Assembly (NCBI GenBank): GCA_963791545.1
Contig: CAWBSR010000018.1
Span: 62,001-126,000 of the forward strand
Reading direction: 5' to 3'
DNA length: 64,000 nt
Source: JALYXV01 sp963791545
GTDB lineage: Bacteria; Actinomycetota; Acidimicrobiia; Acidimicrobiales; Palsa-688
Part shown: positions 51,162 through 60,964 of the stretch, one piece after another
Layout of the letters: every line of letters starts with the position of its first letter
Position numbering within the stretch: position 1 is the stretch's first letter
The notes under the pieces: model-generated
Seen by the model: the letters and a program-made list of their open reading frames with translations, nothing else
The model's database searches: none
What the model was told of the DNA's origin: nothing
Made by a program: the position numbers and the translations under genes

Positions 51162-52922
51162 ATGCGTAAATCGTTGTGGTATTCGTTGCTTGGCATCACC
51201 GCGGTCGCAGTGATCGCCCTCGGCTCGGAACTGGCGGCGGGCAATCAGCCGCTCCTCGGCCTTGACCTCCAAGGAGGCGCGTCCGTCGTCCTGCAACCCC
51301 AGGGCAAGGTCGACAGCGGTGTCCTCAACCAGGCCATCGCCATCATGCGCAAGCGGATCGATGCCCTTGGCGTCGCCGAGCCCAACATCAGCCGCCAAGG
51401 CAACAACGTCGTCATCGAACTGCCCGGCATCAAGGACCCGGCCCGGGCGCTGACGGTCGTCGGACAGACCGCCCAGCTGTTCTTCCGCCCCGTGCTGTGC
51501 TTCACGGGGACGGGGACCTCGACTCAGATCATCCCGTTCCCGCCCTATGCGGCGCCCACGACGACCGTGCCCGGGGCCGTCACCACGACCACGCCGGGCG
51601 CCCCGACCACCACCGTTGCCGGGGCCCCCACGACCATCAAGCCCACCACGCCGACCAGCGGTGCCCTGGGCGCAGGGGGTCGCATCCCGGGAGCCGCGCT
51701 AGGGGGACGGCCGGCCCTGGCCGCGCTACCCGCTCAGACGCCGACCACCCCCGCCCCGGCTGCCGGTACCGTGGCCCCGGCGGCCGCCACCACGGTGCCG
51801 GGGACCACCCCGACCACCGCCGCCGCGGGCGGCGCGGCGGCGTCGCCCTACAGTGCCGCCGATTGCCAGCTGGCCACCAGCAGCGTGGCCGCCAACCTGC
51901 CCACCACCCCCCCGGGCCAAGACGTGGCCAGCGCCACCGTGCTGCTCCCGGCGGCCGACAAGACCGGCAACGCGGCCGACCCCAACGGCGCCCGTTACCT
52001 GCTCGGCCCCGCCCAGTTGACGGGCAACATCGTCTCCAGCGCCACCGCCCTGCCGCCCGACCTGACCGTGTCCCAGCCCAACTGGTACGTTCAGGTCAAG
52101 TTCACCAGTTCCGGTGGTCCCAAGTTCGACCAACTGGCGACCCAGAACTATCAGAAGTTCGTCGCCATCGCCCTCGACGGCGTCGTCGAATCGGCGCCGC
52201 AGATCCAGACCCAGAGCTTCAACGGCCAAGCGGTCATCAACGGGTCCAACTTCACCGAGGGTCAGGCCAAGAACCTGGCCCTGGAACTGCGGTACGGCTC
52301 GCTGCCGGTCCAGTTCACACCCCAGTCGATCCAGACGGTGTCGGCGACCATCGGCAAGGACTCGCTGCGGGCGGGCCTGGTGGCCGGCACCATCGGTCTC
52401 CTCCTGGTCTTGTGCTACATGCTGTTCTACTACCGCGGTCTCGGACTGGTTGTGGTGCTGGGCCTCACCGTCTCGGGAATGCTGTTGTACGCCATAATCT
52501 GCCAGCTGAGCGCGTCGCGCGGCCTGGCCCTGTCGCTGGCCGGCGCCACCGGCATCATTGTCTCGGTGGGCGTTACCGCGGACTCCTACATCGTGTATTT
52601 CGAACGTCTTAAAGATGAAATACGTTCGGGAAAGAGCGTCCGGGGATCGGTGGACCGGGGTTTCTCGCGCGCCTATAGGACGATTGTGGCCGCCGACCTG
52701 GTGTCGATCATGGCCGCCCTCACCCTGTACATATTCACGGTGGGGTCCGTGCGAGGGTTTGCCCTGACACTGTTGCTGTCGACGGCGCTCGATCTCCTCA
52801 CAGCCTTCTTCTTCACCCGCCCCATGGTCGCCCTCCTGGGTCGCAACCGGCTGTTCACGGAAGCAAGATTCTTTGGCGTGGCGCGCGGCCTGGCGGCCGC
52901 CCCGGCTGGGGGGACCCCATGA
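51162..52922 (+). CDS. secD: Protein translocase subunit SecD
   Basis: Membrane subunit that uses the proton gradient to help protein export. LLGLDLQGGASVVLQ at the start, IMRKRIDALGVAEPNI, the periplasmic domain, and six helices with ADSYIVYFERLKDE and RSGKSVRGSVDRGFSRAYRTI at the end. A Pro/Thr/Ala-rich insertion (about residues 125-225) makes it 586 residues. Its stop overlaps secF (ATGA). Confidence 0.95.
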   Translation: MRKSLWYSLLGITAVAVIALGSELAAGNQPLLGLDLQGGASVVLQPQGKVDSGVLNQAIAIMRKRIDALGVAEPNISRQGNNVVIELPGIKDPARALTVVGQTAQLFFRPVLCFTGTGTSTQIIPFPPYAAPTTTVPGAVTTTTPGAPTTTVAGAPTTIKPTTPTSGALGAGGRIPGAALGGRPALAALPAQTPTTPAPAAGTVAPAAATTVPGTTPTTAAAGGAAASPYSAADCQLATSSVAANLPTTPPGQDVASATVLLPAADKTGNAADPNGARYLLGPAQLTGNIVSSATALPPDLTVSQPNWYVQVKFTSSGGPKFDQLATQNYQKFVAIALDGVVESAPQIQTQSFNGQAVINGSNFTEGQAKNLALELRYGSLPVQFTPQSIQTVSATIGKDSLRAGLVAGTIGLLLVLCYMLFYYRGLGLVVVLGLTVSGMLLYAIICQLSASRGLALSLAGATGIIVSVGVTADSYIVYFERLKDEIRSGKSVRGSVDRGFSRAYRTIVAADLVSIMAALTLYIFTVGSVRGFALTLLLSTALDLLTAFFFTRPMVALLGRNRLFTEARFFGVARGLAAAPAGGTP

Positions 52923-54457
52923 GCGAGACCAAGCACAGCCTCTGGACCCGCTTGTACCGGGGCGAGACGGCTTTCGACTTCGTCGGCCGGCGCAAGACTT
53001 GGTTCCTCATCTCGTTGGCGATCATCGCCATCGGGCTGATCTCGCTGTTCGTCCGGGGCCTCAACTTCGGGATCGAGTTCAAGGGCGGCACCGTTTGGGA
53101 GGTCGCCTCCAACGCCTCGGTGGCCAAGGTCCGCGACACCATCGGTCAGGTCTCCCCCGATATGCGCCAAGCGACCATCGAGATCCTCACCGACCGGCAG
53201 ACCGGCAAGAAGACGGTGCGGGTGTCGGCTCAGGCGACCTCGACCAAGGACAAGACCAAGGTCAACCAGGTGACCCAGGACTTGGCCAAGATGGCCGGTG
53301 TCGACGTCAACCAGGTCGCTCTCAACGACGTGGGCCCGACATGGGGCCACGACATCACCCAGAAAGCGGAACGGGCCCTGGTGATATTCCTGGTCCTTGT
53401 CGTGATCTACATCACGTTCCGCTTCGAGGGCAAAATGGCCATCGCGGCCCTGATCGCGCTGGTCCACGACATTCTGATCACGCTCGGGATCTATTCCTTG
53501 TCGGGGTTCGTGGTGTCGCCGGCAACGGTCATCGCGTTCCTCACCATCCTCGGGTATTCGCTGTACGACACGATCGTGGTATTCGACAAGATCGAGGAGA
53601 ACACCAAGGGTCTGGCCGCGTCGGGCCGCATCACCTACACCGAGACGGTCAATCTCTCCATGAACCAGGTGTTGATGCGGTCCATCAACACCAGCATCGT
53701 CGCCATCATGCCAATTCTCTCGATCCTCGTGATCGGCGCCTATTTCCTGGGCGCCTCGGCGCTTCAGGACTTCGGGTTGGCGTTGTTCATCGGCCTGCTC
53801 ACCGGTGCCTACTCGTCCATTTTCATCGCGGCTCCGGCCTTGGCCGTCATGAAGGAGCGCGAGCCGCGGTACAGCCAGATCCGCCAGCGGCTGGCCAACC
53901 GGGCGACGATGACCGGCGTACTCACGCCCGCCGCCGCCGCCTCGGGTGAGCTCCTGGGTGGCAGCGGTGGCGGCGGCGGCGGCGGCCGGGGTCGGTCGCC
54001 AGCGCCGGCGGCATCGGTGGCCGGCGCCAGCCGCAAGGGGCGCAGCGGCGGGGCGGCCGGGGCGGGCGGGGGGGCCGCGTCGGGCGGCAAGGTAATCACC
54101 CCGAGTGCCAGGGCCAAGGCCGCGATCGCCACGCCCCAGGCGGAGGGGCGCGACGAGGTCGACGGCGGCGTCGACGAAGTCGAGGCGCCGGTCGCGAAGC
54201 ATTACGAAGGCAAGCCCAAGCCAGGGGCCAGCCCCAACCGAGCCGGGGCCGGAGCCGGAGCCGGAGCGGGCCCGGGCGGAGCCGGAGCGGGCCCGGGCGG
54301 AGCCGAGGCCGCGGGTGCAGATGCGAGAGGGGGAGCGGCTGGCGGCGAGACCCGCCCGGCCCCCAAGGCGCGACCAGGAGCGGCCAATCGAACCGGCGGT
54401 GCCGGCGGTGGCAACCGGCCCGGCCCCCGGCCCCGCAAGAAGGGCCGCCGCCGCTAA
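52919..54457 (+). CDS. secF: Protein translocase subunit SecF, long Gly/Ala-rich C-terminus
   Basis: Partner of SecD. GLNFGIEFKGGTVWEV, the helix motif ITLGIYSLSGFVVSPATVIAFLTILGYSLYDTIVVFDKIEENT, and SMNQVLMRSINTS are conserved. The core ends near residue 330; a further 180 residues are Gly-, Ala- and Pro-rich with basic ends (RPRKKGRRR). The tail is DNA-repeat driven and probably disordered in the cytoplasm. Confidence 0.95.
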   Translation: MSETKHSLWTRLYRGETAFDFVGRRKTWFLISLAIIAIGLISLFVRGLNFGIEFKGGTVWEVASNASVAKVRDTIGQVSPDMRQATIEILTDRQTGKKTVRVSAQATSTKDKTKVNQVTQDLAKMAGVDVNQVALNDVGPTWGHDITQKAERALVIFLVLVVIYITFRFEGKMAIAALIALVHDILITLGIYSLSGFVVSPATVIAFLTILGYSLYDTIVVFDKIEENTKGLAASGRITYTETVNLSMNQVLMRSINTSIVAIMPILSILVIGAYFLGASALQDFGLALFIGLLTGAYSSIFIAAPALAVMKEREPRYSQIRQRLANRATMTGVLTPAAAASGELLGGSGGGGGGGRGRSPAPAASVAGASRKGRSGGAAGAGGGAASGGKVITPSARAKAAIATPQAEGRDEVDGGVDEVEAPVAKHYEGKPKPGASPNRAGAGAGAGAGPGGAGAGPGGAEAAGADARGGAAGGETRPAPKARPGAANRTGGAGGGNRPGPRPRKKGRRR

Positions 54458-54459
54458 TC

Positions 54460-54599
54460 AGCGGACCGGCGGCAGCGGACCGGCGGCAGCGGACCGGCGG
54501 CAGCGGACTGGCGGCAGCGGACCGGCGGCAGCGGACTGGCGGCAGCGGACCGGCGGCAGCGGACCGGCGGCAGCGGACTGGCGGCAGCGGACCCGCGGC
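54460..54599. repeat. Ten 14-bp tandem repeats between secF and apt
   Basis: Units AGCGGACCGGCGGC, with C or T at one position (GACC/GACT), follow the secF stop by 2 bp. The T variants occupy units 4, 6 and 9 and the last unit has CCC. Copy number likely varies between strains. No gene runs through convincingly. Confidence 0.93.
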
Positions 54600-54717
54600 C
54601 GCCCCGCCGAGGCGGCGGCCACCGTCAACGTCGGCCCGACCCGGCCCACCTGGGCAAGGTCCGCGACACGGCCTCCTTGCCACGAACGAGTCCCCAACCG
54701 GCACCCGCTACCGTGGT

Positions 54718-55251
54718 GTGATCGCGAGCGACGCCAGTTGGCTCAAGGAGTTCATCCGGGACATCCCCGACTATCCGCGCCCTGGCGTCGATTTCAAGGA
54801 CATCACGCCGCTGCTCGCCGATGTCAAAGCGTTCCGCTACAGCGTGGATGCGCTGTGCGACCATTTCCGCGACCGCAAAGTGGACAAGGTGCTCGGGATC
54901 GAAGCCCGGGGCTTCATCGTGGCCGCGCCCGTCGCCTATCGCTTCGGCGCCGGCTTCGTCCCGGTTCGCAAGGCCGGGAAACTGCCCTACCTCGTCGAGG
55001 CCCAGGAGTACGTCCTGGAGTACGGCACCGATTCCCTCGAGATCCACCGCGACGCCCTCCAACCGGGTGATCACGCCCTGATCATCGACGACGTCCTGGC
55101 GACCGGCGGCACCGCGGCGGCCGCCACCAGGCTGGTCGAACGGCTGGGCGGGGTGACCATCGGGGCCGGTTTCCTGATCGAGTTGGGATTCCTCCATGGC
55201 CGCGGGAAGTTGGAGGGCTACGACGCTGTTTCCCTTATCAGCTATGAGTAG
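54718..55251 (+). CDS. apt: Adenine phosphoribosyltransferase
   Basis: Purine salvage enzyme joining adenine and PRPP to AMP. FIRDIPDYPRPGVDFKDITPLL at the start, GIEARGFIVAAPVA, and the PRPP motif HALIIDDVLATGGTAAAA. GTG start; 177 residues. It stands between secF and relA, the same order as in mycobacteria. Confidence 0.95.
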   Translation: MIASDASWLKEFIRDIPDYPRPGVDFKDITPLLADVKAFRYSVDALCDHFRDRKVDKVLGIEARGFIVAAPVAYRFGAGFVPVRKAGKLPYLVEAQEYVLEYGTDSLEIHRDALQPGDHALIIDDVLATGGTAAAATRLVERLGGVTIGAGFLIELGFLHGRGKLEGYDAVSLISYE

Positions 55252-55260
55252 CCCCAACAT

Positions 55261-57528
55261 ATGAGCCGGGAGCGCCCCCGAGCGTCGGTCGTCGAGCTAT
55301 CCAGCCGGCGCGGTCCTGGGGTAACCGTGCCCCGGGTGCTGCGCATGCGCCGTCAGGCCCCCCCGGCGGAACTGCTGGCGCCCCTCCTCACGGCCTACAA
55401 GGATCGCCACCCGAAGAGCGACCCGGCCATGATCCTCCAGGCCTACGCGGTCGCCGACGCCGCCCACGACGGTCAGGTCCGCAAGTCCGGCGAGGCGTAC
55501 ATCACCCACCCGGTGTCGGTCGCAACCATCCTGGCCGGCCTCAGCCTCGACGACGTCACCATCGCCGCCGCCCTCCTGCACGACGCGGTCGAAGACACCG
55601 GCGTCTCCCTGGAGGACATCGAGGAACAGTTCGGGCCGGTGGTGGCGGCCATCGTCGACGGGGTCACCAAGCTGGAGCGCATCCAGTTCGACTCCAAGCA
55701 GGCCCAGCAGGCGGCCACCATGCGCAAGATGCTGGTCGCCATGGCCAAGGACCCCCGGGTGCTGCTCATCAAGCTGGCCGACCGGCTGCACAACATGCGC
55801 ACCATCGCCGCCATGCCGGAGTTCAATCAACACCGCACCGCCCAGGAGACCCTGGACATCTACGCCCCGCTAGCCCATCGCTTCGGGATCCAGGACATCA
55901 AATGGCAGCTCGAGGACCTGGCATTCGCCACCCTCCACCCGCGCCGCTACGCCGAGATCGAGCAAATGGTCGCCACCCGGGAGCCGGACCGGGAGCTTTA
56001 CCTGGCCCAGGTGATCGGCGAGGTGCAGGACCGGCTGGCCGCGGCCCGCGTCGACGGCGCGGTCACCGGGCGACCCAAGCATCTGTACTCCATCTACGAG
56101 AAAATGGTGCTGAAGAGCAAGGAGTTCGACGAAATCTATGACCTGGTCGGGGTCCGGGTCCTGGTGGATTCGGTCAAGGACTGCTGGGCCGCGCTGGGCG
56201 CCATCCACGGGGCATGGACCCCGGTCTCGGGCCGGTTCAAGGATTACATCAACACGCCCAAGTTCAACCTGTACCAGTCACTGCACACCACCGTCGTGGG
56301 TCCCCAGAACAAGCCCCTCGAGGTCCAGATCCGCACCAAGGAGATGCACAACCGGGCCGAGCGGGGAATTGCCGCCCACTGGGGCTACAAGGAGCGGGCC
56401 TCCGCCTCCGACATCGCCTGGTTGCAGCGCATCGTCGACTGGCAGGAGGAAACCGCCGATCCCAATGAGTTCCTGGAGACCCTGAAGCTCGACCTGGAAC
56501 AAGACGAGGTCTTCGTGTTCACCCCCAAAGGCGACGTGCTGTCGCTTCCGGTCGGGGCGACGCCGGTCGACTTTGCCTATTCGGTGCACACCGAGGTCGG
56601 GCACCGATGTATCGGCGCCCGGGTCAACGGCCGTCTGGTGCCCCTGGACTCGACCCTGCAGTCGGGCGACAGCGTGGAGATCTTCACCTCCAAGGTGCCT
56701 TCGGCCAGTCCCAGCCGCGACTGGCTGAAAATCGTCGTCACCCCGCGGGCCCGCAACAAGATCCGCCAGTGGTTCAGCCGGGAGCGTCGCGAAGACGCCA
56801 TCGAGAACGGCAAAGAAGAACTTGTCAAGGCGCTCCGCAAGGAAGGCCTCCCGGTCCAGAAGCTGACCAACTCCGCCATGCTCAACAAGCTGGCGGAAAC
56901 CATGAACTACACCGACCTCGACGCCTTCCACGCCGCTCTGGGCGAGGGCCACATCTCGGCCAAGACCATCGCCCAGCGCCTGGCCAAGGAGTTGCGGGGG
57001 GGCGAGGCCGAGGAGCAGCTGCCCACCACGGCCCGCCAACCCCGCCGCCCCAACCGCACCAACACCATCGGGGTCAATGTCGAGGGCCTCGACGACGTGA
57101 TGGTGCGCCTGTCCCGGTGCTGCACACCGGTGCCCGGCGACGAGATCATGGGTTTCGTGACCCAGGGCCGGGGCGTGAGTGTCCATCGCAGCGACTGCGC
57201 CAACGCCGCCGCCCTTTCCGCCACCGCGGTGGGGCGGGTCATCGACGTCGAGTGGGACCGGGACCAGGCCGGTAGCTTCGTGGCCGCCATCGAGGTCAAG
57301 GCGCTCGACCGGACCCGCCTCGGCGTAGACGTCTGGAAGATCCTGAGCGACCACCATCTGAACATCCTGCGCAGCGACAGCCACACCGGAGCCGACCGGG
57401 TGAGCCGGATGCGCTTCGAGTTCGAGCTGGCTGACCCGGCTCACCTGGAGTCGCTGCTCAACTCGATCAAGCGACTGGACAGCGTCTACGACGTGTACCG
57501 CATCCTGCCCGGCAAGGGCGGCGGCTGA
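55261..57528 (+). CDS. relA: Bifunctional (p)ppGpp synthetase/hydrolase
   Basis: Stringent-response enzyme of the long RSH type. HD hydrolase domain (AALLHDAVEDTGV; KLADRLHNMRT), synthetase domain (GRPKHLYSIYEKM; YDLVGVRVLVDS; IQIRTKEMHNRAERGIAAHWGYK by segments), TGS domain (VFTPKGDVLSLPVGATPVDFAYSVHTEVGH), zinc-finger-like CCTPVPGDEIMGFVTQGRG and a final ACT domain. Length 755. Starts 9 nt after apt; a later start near VPRVLRMRR is possible. Confidence 0.95.
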   Translation: MSRERPRASVVELSSRRGPGVTVPRVLRMRRQAPPAELLAPLLTAYKDRHPKSDPAMILQAYAVADAAHDGQVRKSGEAYITHPVSVATILAGLSLDDVTIAAALLHDAVEDTGVSLEDIEEQFGPVVAAIVDGVTKLERIQFDSKQAQQAATMRKMLVAMAKDPRVLLIKLADRLHNMRTIAAMPEFNQHRTAQETLDIYAPLAHRFGIQDIKWQLEDLAFATLHPRRYAEIEQMVATREPDRELYLAQVIGEVQDRLAAARVDGAVTGRPKHLYSIYEKMVLKSKEFDEIYDLVGVRVLVDSVKDCWAALGAIHGAWTPVSGRFKDYINTPKFNLYQSLHTTVVGPQNKPLEVQIRTKEMHNRAERGIAAHWGYKERASASDIAWLQRIVDWQEETADPNEFLETLKLDLEQDEVFVFTPKGDVLSLPVGATPVDFAYSVHTEVGHRCIGARVNGRLVPLDSTLQSGDSVEIFTSKVPSASPSRDWLKIVVTPRARNKIRQWFSRERREDAIENGKEELVKALRKEGLPVQKLTNSAMLNKLAETMNYTDLDAFHAALGEGHISAKTIAQRLAKELRGGEAEEQLPTTARQPRRPNRTNTIGVNVEGLDDVMVRLSRCCTPVPGDEIMGFVTQGRGVSVHRSDCANAAALSATAVGRVIDVEWDRDQAGSFVAAIEVKALDRTRLGVDVWKILSDHHLNILRSDSHTGADRVSRMRFEFELADPAHLESLLNSIKRLDSVYDVYRILPGKGGG

Positions 57529-57598
57529 CGGCAAGGGGAATCCCGGCCCGTGGGTGACACGGCGGCGGGGTGCCCGGGCGGCTCGGGGAGCACCGGGC

Positions 57599-58030
57599 CC
57601 ACTATCTGTCATGGGTGGCTTCGCCTCGTCGGGGGGTGAAGGCTGGTGGCTCCTGGGGGAGCCACTATCTGTCATGGGTGGCTTCGCCTCGTCGGGGGGT
57701 GAAGGCTGGTGGCTCCTGGGGGAGCCACTATCTGTCATGGGTGGCTTCGCCTCGTCGGGGGGTGAAGGCTGGTGGCTCCTGGGGGAGCCACTATCTGTCA
57801 TCGGTGGCTTCGCCTCGTCGGGGGGTGAAGGCTGGTGGCTCCTGGGGGAGCCACTATCTGTCATCGGTGGCTTCGCCTCGTCGGGGGGTGAAGGCTGGTG
57901 GCTCCTGGGGGAGCCAATATCTGTCATCGGTGGCTTCGCCTCGTCGGGGGGTGAAGGCTGGTGGCTCCTGGGGGAGCCAATATCCGTCATACGTGACCTG
58001 GCCCCGCCCGCCGGTGAAGGGTGGGGCGAC
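57599..58030. repeat. 63-bp tandem repeat with a hairpin in each unit
   Basis: Six full copies starting at 57599, 57662, 57725, 57788, 57851 and 57914, plus a diverged partial copy from 57977. Each unit carries GTGGCTCC-TGGG-GGAGCCAC (first at 57646-57665), a perfect 8-bp stem with a 4-nt loop; the last copies change one end base. The period is a multiple of three, so both strands stay open, but no start or conserved product supports coding. The array fills the relA-hisS gap. Confidence 0.95.
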
Positions 58031-58212
58031 CAAGCCGATCTACCGGTCGCGCGATCGCGGTCGTGTGCCAATCCGGCACACCTGGGTTAGGTCGTGCAGA
58101 TTGGGGCCCGCGGCCCGCCGCGCTGGGCCAGGCCCATCCCGGGTGTCCCTCAGCGGGGGGACTACGACTATTCCGGTTGTTGAGCGAGCCGCGCCGGTAC
58201 CCTGCTCGGGCG

Positions 58213-59508
58213 ATGCCGGAGTTCAGAACCCCTAACGGGACCCGTGACGTCCTCCCCCCGGAGTCGGCACGCTGGGAGGCCCTGCTGGCGCGATTTGCCC
58301 GCACCGTGGAGGCAGCCGGCTACGGCCTCGTGCTGTCGCCGATGTTCGAACACGTCGAGGTGTTCCAGCGGGTGGGGGAGTCCACCGATGTGGTCCGCAA
58401 GGAGATGTACCAGTTCACCGACAAAGGGGGCCGGGAACTCGCCCTGCGCCCCGAGGGCACGGCGTCCATCGTCCGGGCCTTTGTGCAGCACCGGCCCCCG
58501 ACGCCATGGAAGACCTGGTACGCGGCTCCCAGCTTCCGCTACGAGCGGGCCCAGGCGGGGCGGTACCGCCAGCACCACCAAGGCGGGATCGAGGTTCTGG
58601 GCACCGACGACCCCGACGTGGACGTCGAGGTGATGGCCCTGGCCTGGGAGTTCCTCGCCGGGGTGGGGCTGCGCCGGGTGACGCTGAAGCTCAACTCCCT
58701 GGGCGACGTCACCTGCCGGCCGGTGTACCGGGAGGCCCTTTCGCAGTTCCTGGAGGCCCGCCGCGACCGGCTATGCGACGAACACCGGGACCACTGGAAG
58801 GACAACCCGCTCCGGGTCCTGGATTGCAAGAAACCCGAATGCGTTGCCGCCACCGCCGACGCCCCACAGCAACTGGACTTCCTCTGCGACGCCTGCACAG
58901 CTCATTTCGCACGAGTGAAGGAAGGACTGACCGCGCTCGGCATCGCATTCACCCTCGATCCCCGTCTCGTCCGGGGCCTCGACTATTACACCCGCACCAC
59001 GTTCGAGTTCGCCAGCGAGGCCCTGGAATCGGCCCAGAATGCACTGGGCGGCGGCGGCCGCTACGACGGTCTGGTCGAGGAGATGGGCGGCCCCCCGACG
59101 CCCGGTATCGGCTTCGGGATCGGCTTGGACCGCACCCTGCTGGCCTGCAACGACGAGGGCATCCTGTCGGCGCGCGAGGTGGCACCGCGCCTGGATGTGT
59201 TCGTGGTCGATTTCGCAGGCGGCGCCGCGGCCCGCGACATCACGGCCCAACTGCGGTCTGCTGGTTTCCGCGCCGATCGGGCCTTTGGCGGCCGCTCGGC
59301 GAAGTCGCAGCTCAAGTTGGCCGACCGATCCGAGGCCCGGCTGGCCCTGATCATGGGCCCCGATGAGGCCGCCGCCGGGCGGGTGACAGTCAAGGATCTG
59401 CGGTCGGGCCCGGGCACGCCCCAGGAACAGGTCGACCGAGCCGATCTGGTGGAAGAGGTCCGTCGCCGTCTCGCCTCGTTGTCCAACCGCCCGGTCGAGC
59501 GGCTGTAA
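58213..59508 (+). CDS. hisS: Histidyl-tRNA synthetase
   Basis: Class II aminoacyl-tRNA synthetase. FRTPNGTRDVLPPESARW at the start, motif 2 SFRYERAQAGRYRQ and HQGGIEVLG, the histidine motifs LVRGLDYYTRT and GGGGRYDGL, motif 3 GIGFGIGLDR, then the anticodon-binding domain. Start ATG 58213; 431 residues. Confidence 0.95.
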   Translation: MPEFRTPNGTRDVLPPESARWEALLARFARTVEAAGYGLVLSPMFEHVEVFQRVGESTDVVRKEMYQFTDKGGRELALRPEGTASIVRAFVQHRPPTPWKTWYAAPSFRYERAQAGRYRQHHQGGIEVLGTDDPDVDVEVMALAWEFLAGVGLRRVTLKLNSLGDVTCRPVYREALSQFLEARRDRLCDEHRDHWKDNPLRVLDCKKPECVAATADAPQQLDFLCDACTAHFARVKEGLTALGIAFTLDPRLVRGLDYYTRTTFEFASEALESAQNALGGGGRYDGLVEEMGGPPTPGIGFGIGLDRTLLACNDEGILSAREVAPRLDVFVVDFAGGAAARDITAQLRSAGFRADRAFGGRSAKSQLKLADRSEARLALIMGPDEAAAGRVTVKDLRSGPGTPQEQVDRADLVEEVRRRLASLSNRPVERL

Positions 59509-59625
59509 GCGGCTGAGTCCCCAACCGCGGATCCGGGGTTAGGCCCCCGTCGGGCGGCCTGTCGGGCTCGAAGGCTCCCGGGGTGGCTCCGGCAACGGAG
59601 CCGCTGTCGCCGTAGCCTGAACGGG

Positions 59626-60945
59626 GTGCCCGGCGATGGCGATCTCTTCACAGCGGCCATGAACGAGCGCCTGGCTCGCCAGGCGCCGCTGGCCGCCCGG
59701 ATGCGCCCCCGGAGCCTGGACGAGGTAGCGGGGCAGGACCACCTGCTGGCGCCCGGCCGCCCCTTGCGGGCCCTGATCGACGCCGACCGGTTGTCGTCGG
59801 TGATCCTGTGGGGGCCGCCCGGAACCGGCAAGACGACTTTGGCCCGGCTGATGGCCGGGGCCACCCAACGGGCCTTCATCGGGCTTTCCGCGGTGACCGC
59901 GGGCGTCAAGGACGTGCGTGAAGTCATTGCTGGGGCCCGCCAGCGGCTGGGCGAGCAGGGCGGCGGCACCATCTTGTTCCTCGACGAGGTCCACCGGTTC
60001 AACAAGGCCCAGCAGGACGCCCTGCTCCCTGCCGTCGAGGACGGGACCCTTACCCTGATCGGGGCGACGACGGAGAACCCGTTCTTCGAGGTCAACGCCC
60101 CGTTGCTCAGCCGCTCCACGCTGTTCCGCCTGGAGTCGCTGTCGCCGGAAGCCCTTCGGGTCATCGTCGAACGAGCCTTGATGTCGGAAGGGGCCGAGGC
60201 CAAGCCCGATGCCATTGACCTGCTCATCAACCTCGTCGATGGCGACGCCAGGGCGGCGCTGGTCAGCCTCGAAGTGGCCTTGGCCCTGGCTGCCGAGCGG
60301 CACCGCCGCGGTGCAGGCGACGCCGCGGTGACCTTGGCCGACATCGAGGCGGCCCGCAGCACCCGAGCGCTGCGCTACGAGGAGGACGATCACTACGACG
60401 TGATCAGCGCCTTCATCAAGAGCATCCGGGGATCAGATCCCAATGCCGGGCTGTATTGGTTGGCCCGGATGTTGGCGGCCGGCGAGGACGCCCGCTTCAT
60501 TGCCCGGCGCCTCGTAATCCTGGCCAGCGAGGACATCGGCATGGCGGATCCGATGGCGCTGGTAGTGGCGGACGCCGCGGCCCGGGCGGTGGAGTTCGTC
60601 GGCTTGCCCGAAGCTCAGCTCAACCTGGCCCAGGCGGTCGTCCATCTGGCCACCTCGCCCAAGTCGAACCGCACTGCCCTGGGCATCTGGCAGGCCCTCG
60701 AGGACGTGCGCACGCAGCCCGCCGGGGCGGTGCCCGCCCACCTTCGGGACAGCAACTACCGCAGCGCCAAACGCATCGGCCACGGCGTCGGCTACCGCTA
60801 TCCCCATGAAGACCCCACTGGGTGGGTCGAGCAGGACTACCTACCGGAGCACCTGGCCGGGACCAGGTACTACGAGCCGTCGGAACTCGGTCACGAAGGC
60901 GAAGTCGCGGAGCGCCTGCGCCGCCTCGGCCAAGACGACCGCTGA
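59626..60945 (+). CDS. rarA: Replication-associated recombination protein A (RarA/MgsA)
   Basis: AAA+ ATPase acting at stalled replication forks. RMRPRSLDEVAGQDHLL, Walker A LWGPPGTGKTTLARL, Walker B ILFLDEVHRFNKAQQD, and IGATTENPFFEVN are diagnostic; the C-terminal MgsA tetramer domain ends RYPHEDPTGWVEQDYLPE. GTG start; 439 residues. Confidence 0.94.
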   Translation: MPGDGDLFTAAMNERLARQAPLAARMRPRSLDEVAGQDHLLAPGRPLRALIDADRLSSVILWGPPGTGKTTLARLMAGATQRAFIGLSAVTAGVKDVREVIAGARQRLGEQGGGTILFLDEVHRFNKAQQDALLPAVEDGTLTLIGATTENPFFEVNAPLLSRSTLFRLESLSPEALRVIVERALMSEGAEAKPDAIDLLINLVDGDARAALVSLEVALALAAERHRRGAGDAAVTLADIEAARSTRALRYEEDDHYDVISAFIKSIRGSDPNAGLYWLARMLAAGEDARFIARRLVILASEDIGMADPMALVVADAAARAVEFVGLPEAQLNLAQAVVHLATSPKSNRTALGIWQALEDVRTQPAGAVPAHLRDSNYRSAKRIGHGVGYRYPHEDPTGWVEQDYLPEHLAGTRYYEPSELGHEGEVAERLRRLGQDDR

Positions 60946-60964
60946 CGGGGTGGGCCGCCCCGGG

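Noticed and set aside
57599..58030. CRISPR array
   Set aside because: The units are contiguous with no unique spacers, and no cas genes are present.
57554..58090. Reading frames through the 63-bp repeat array on both strands
   Set aside because: They stay open only because the period is a multiple of three; no ribosome site or conserved product.
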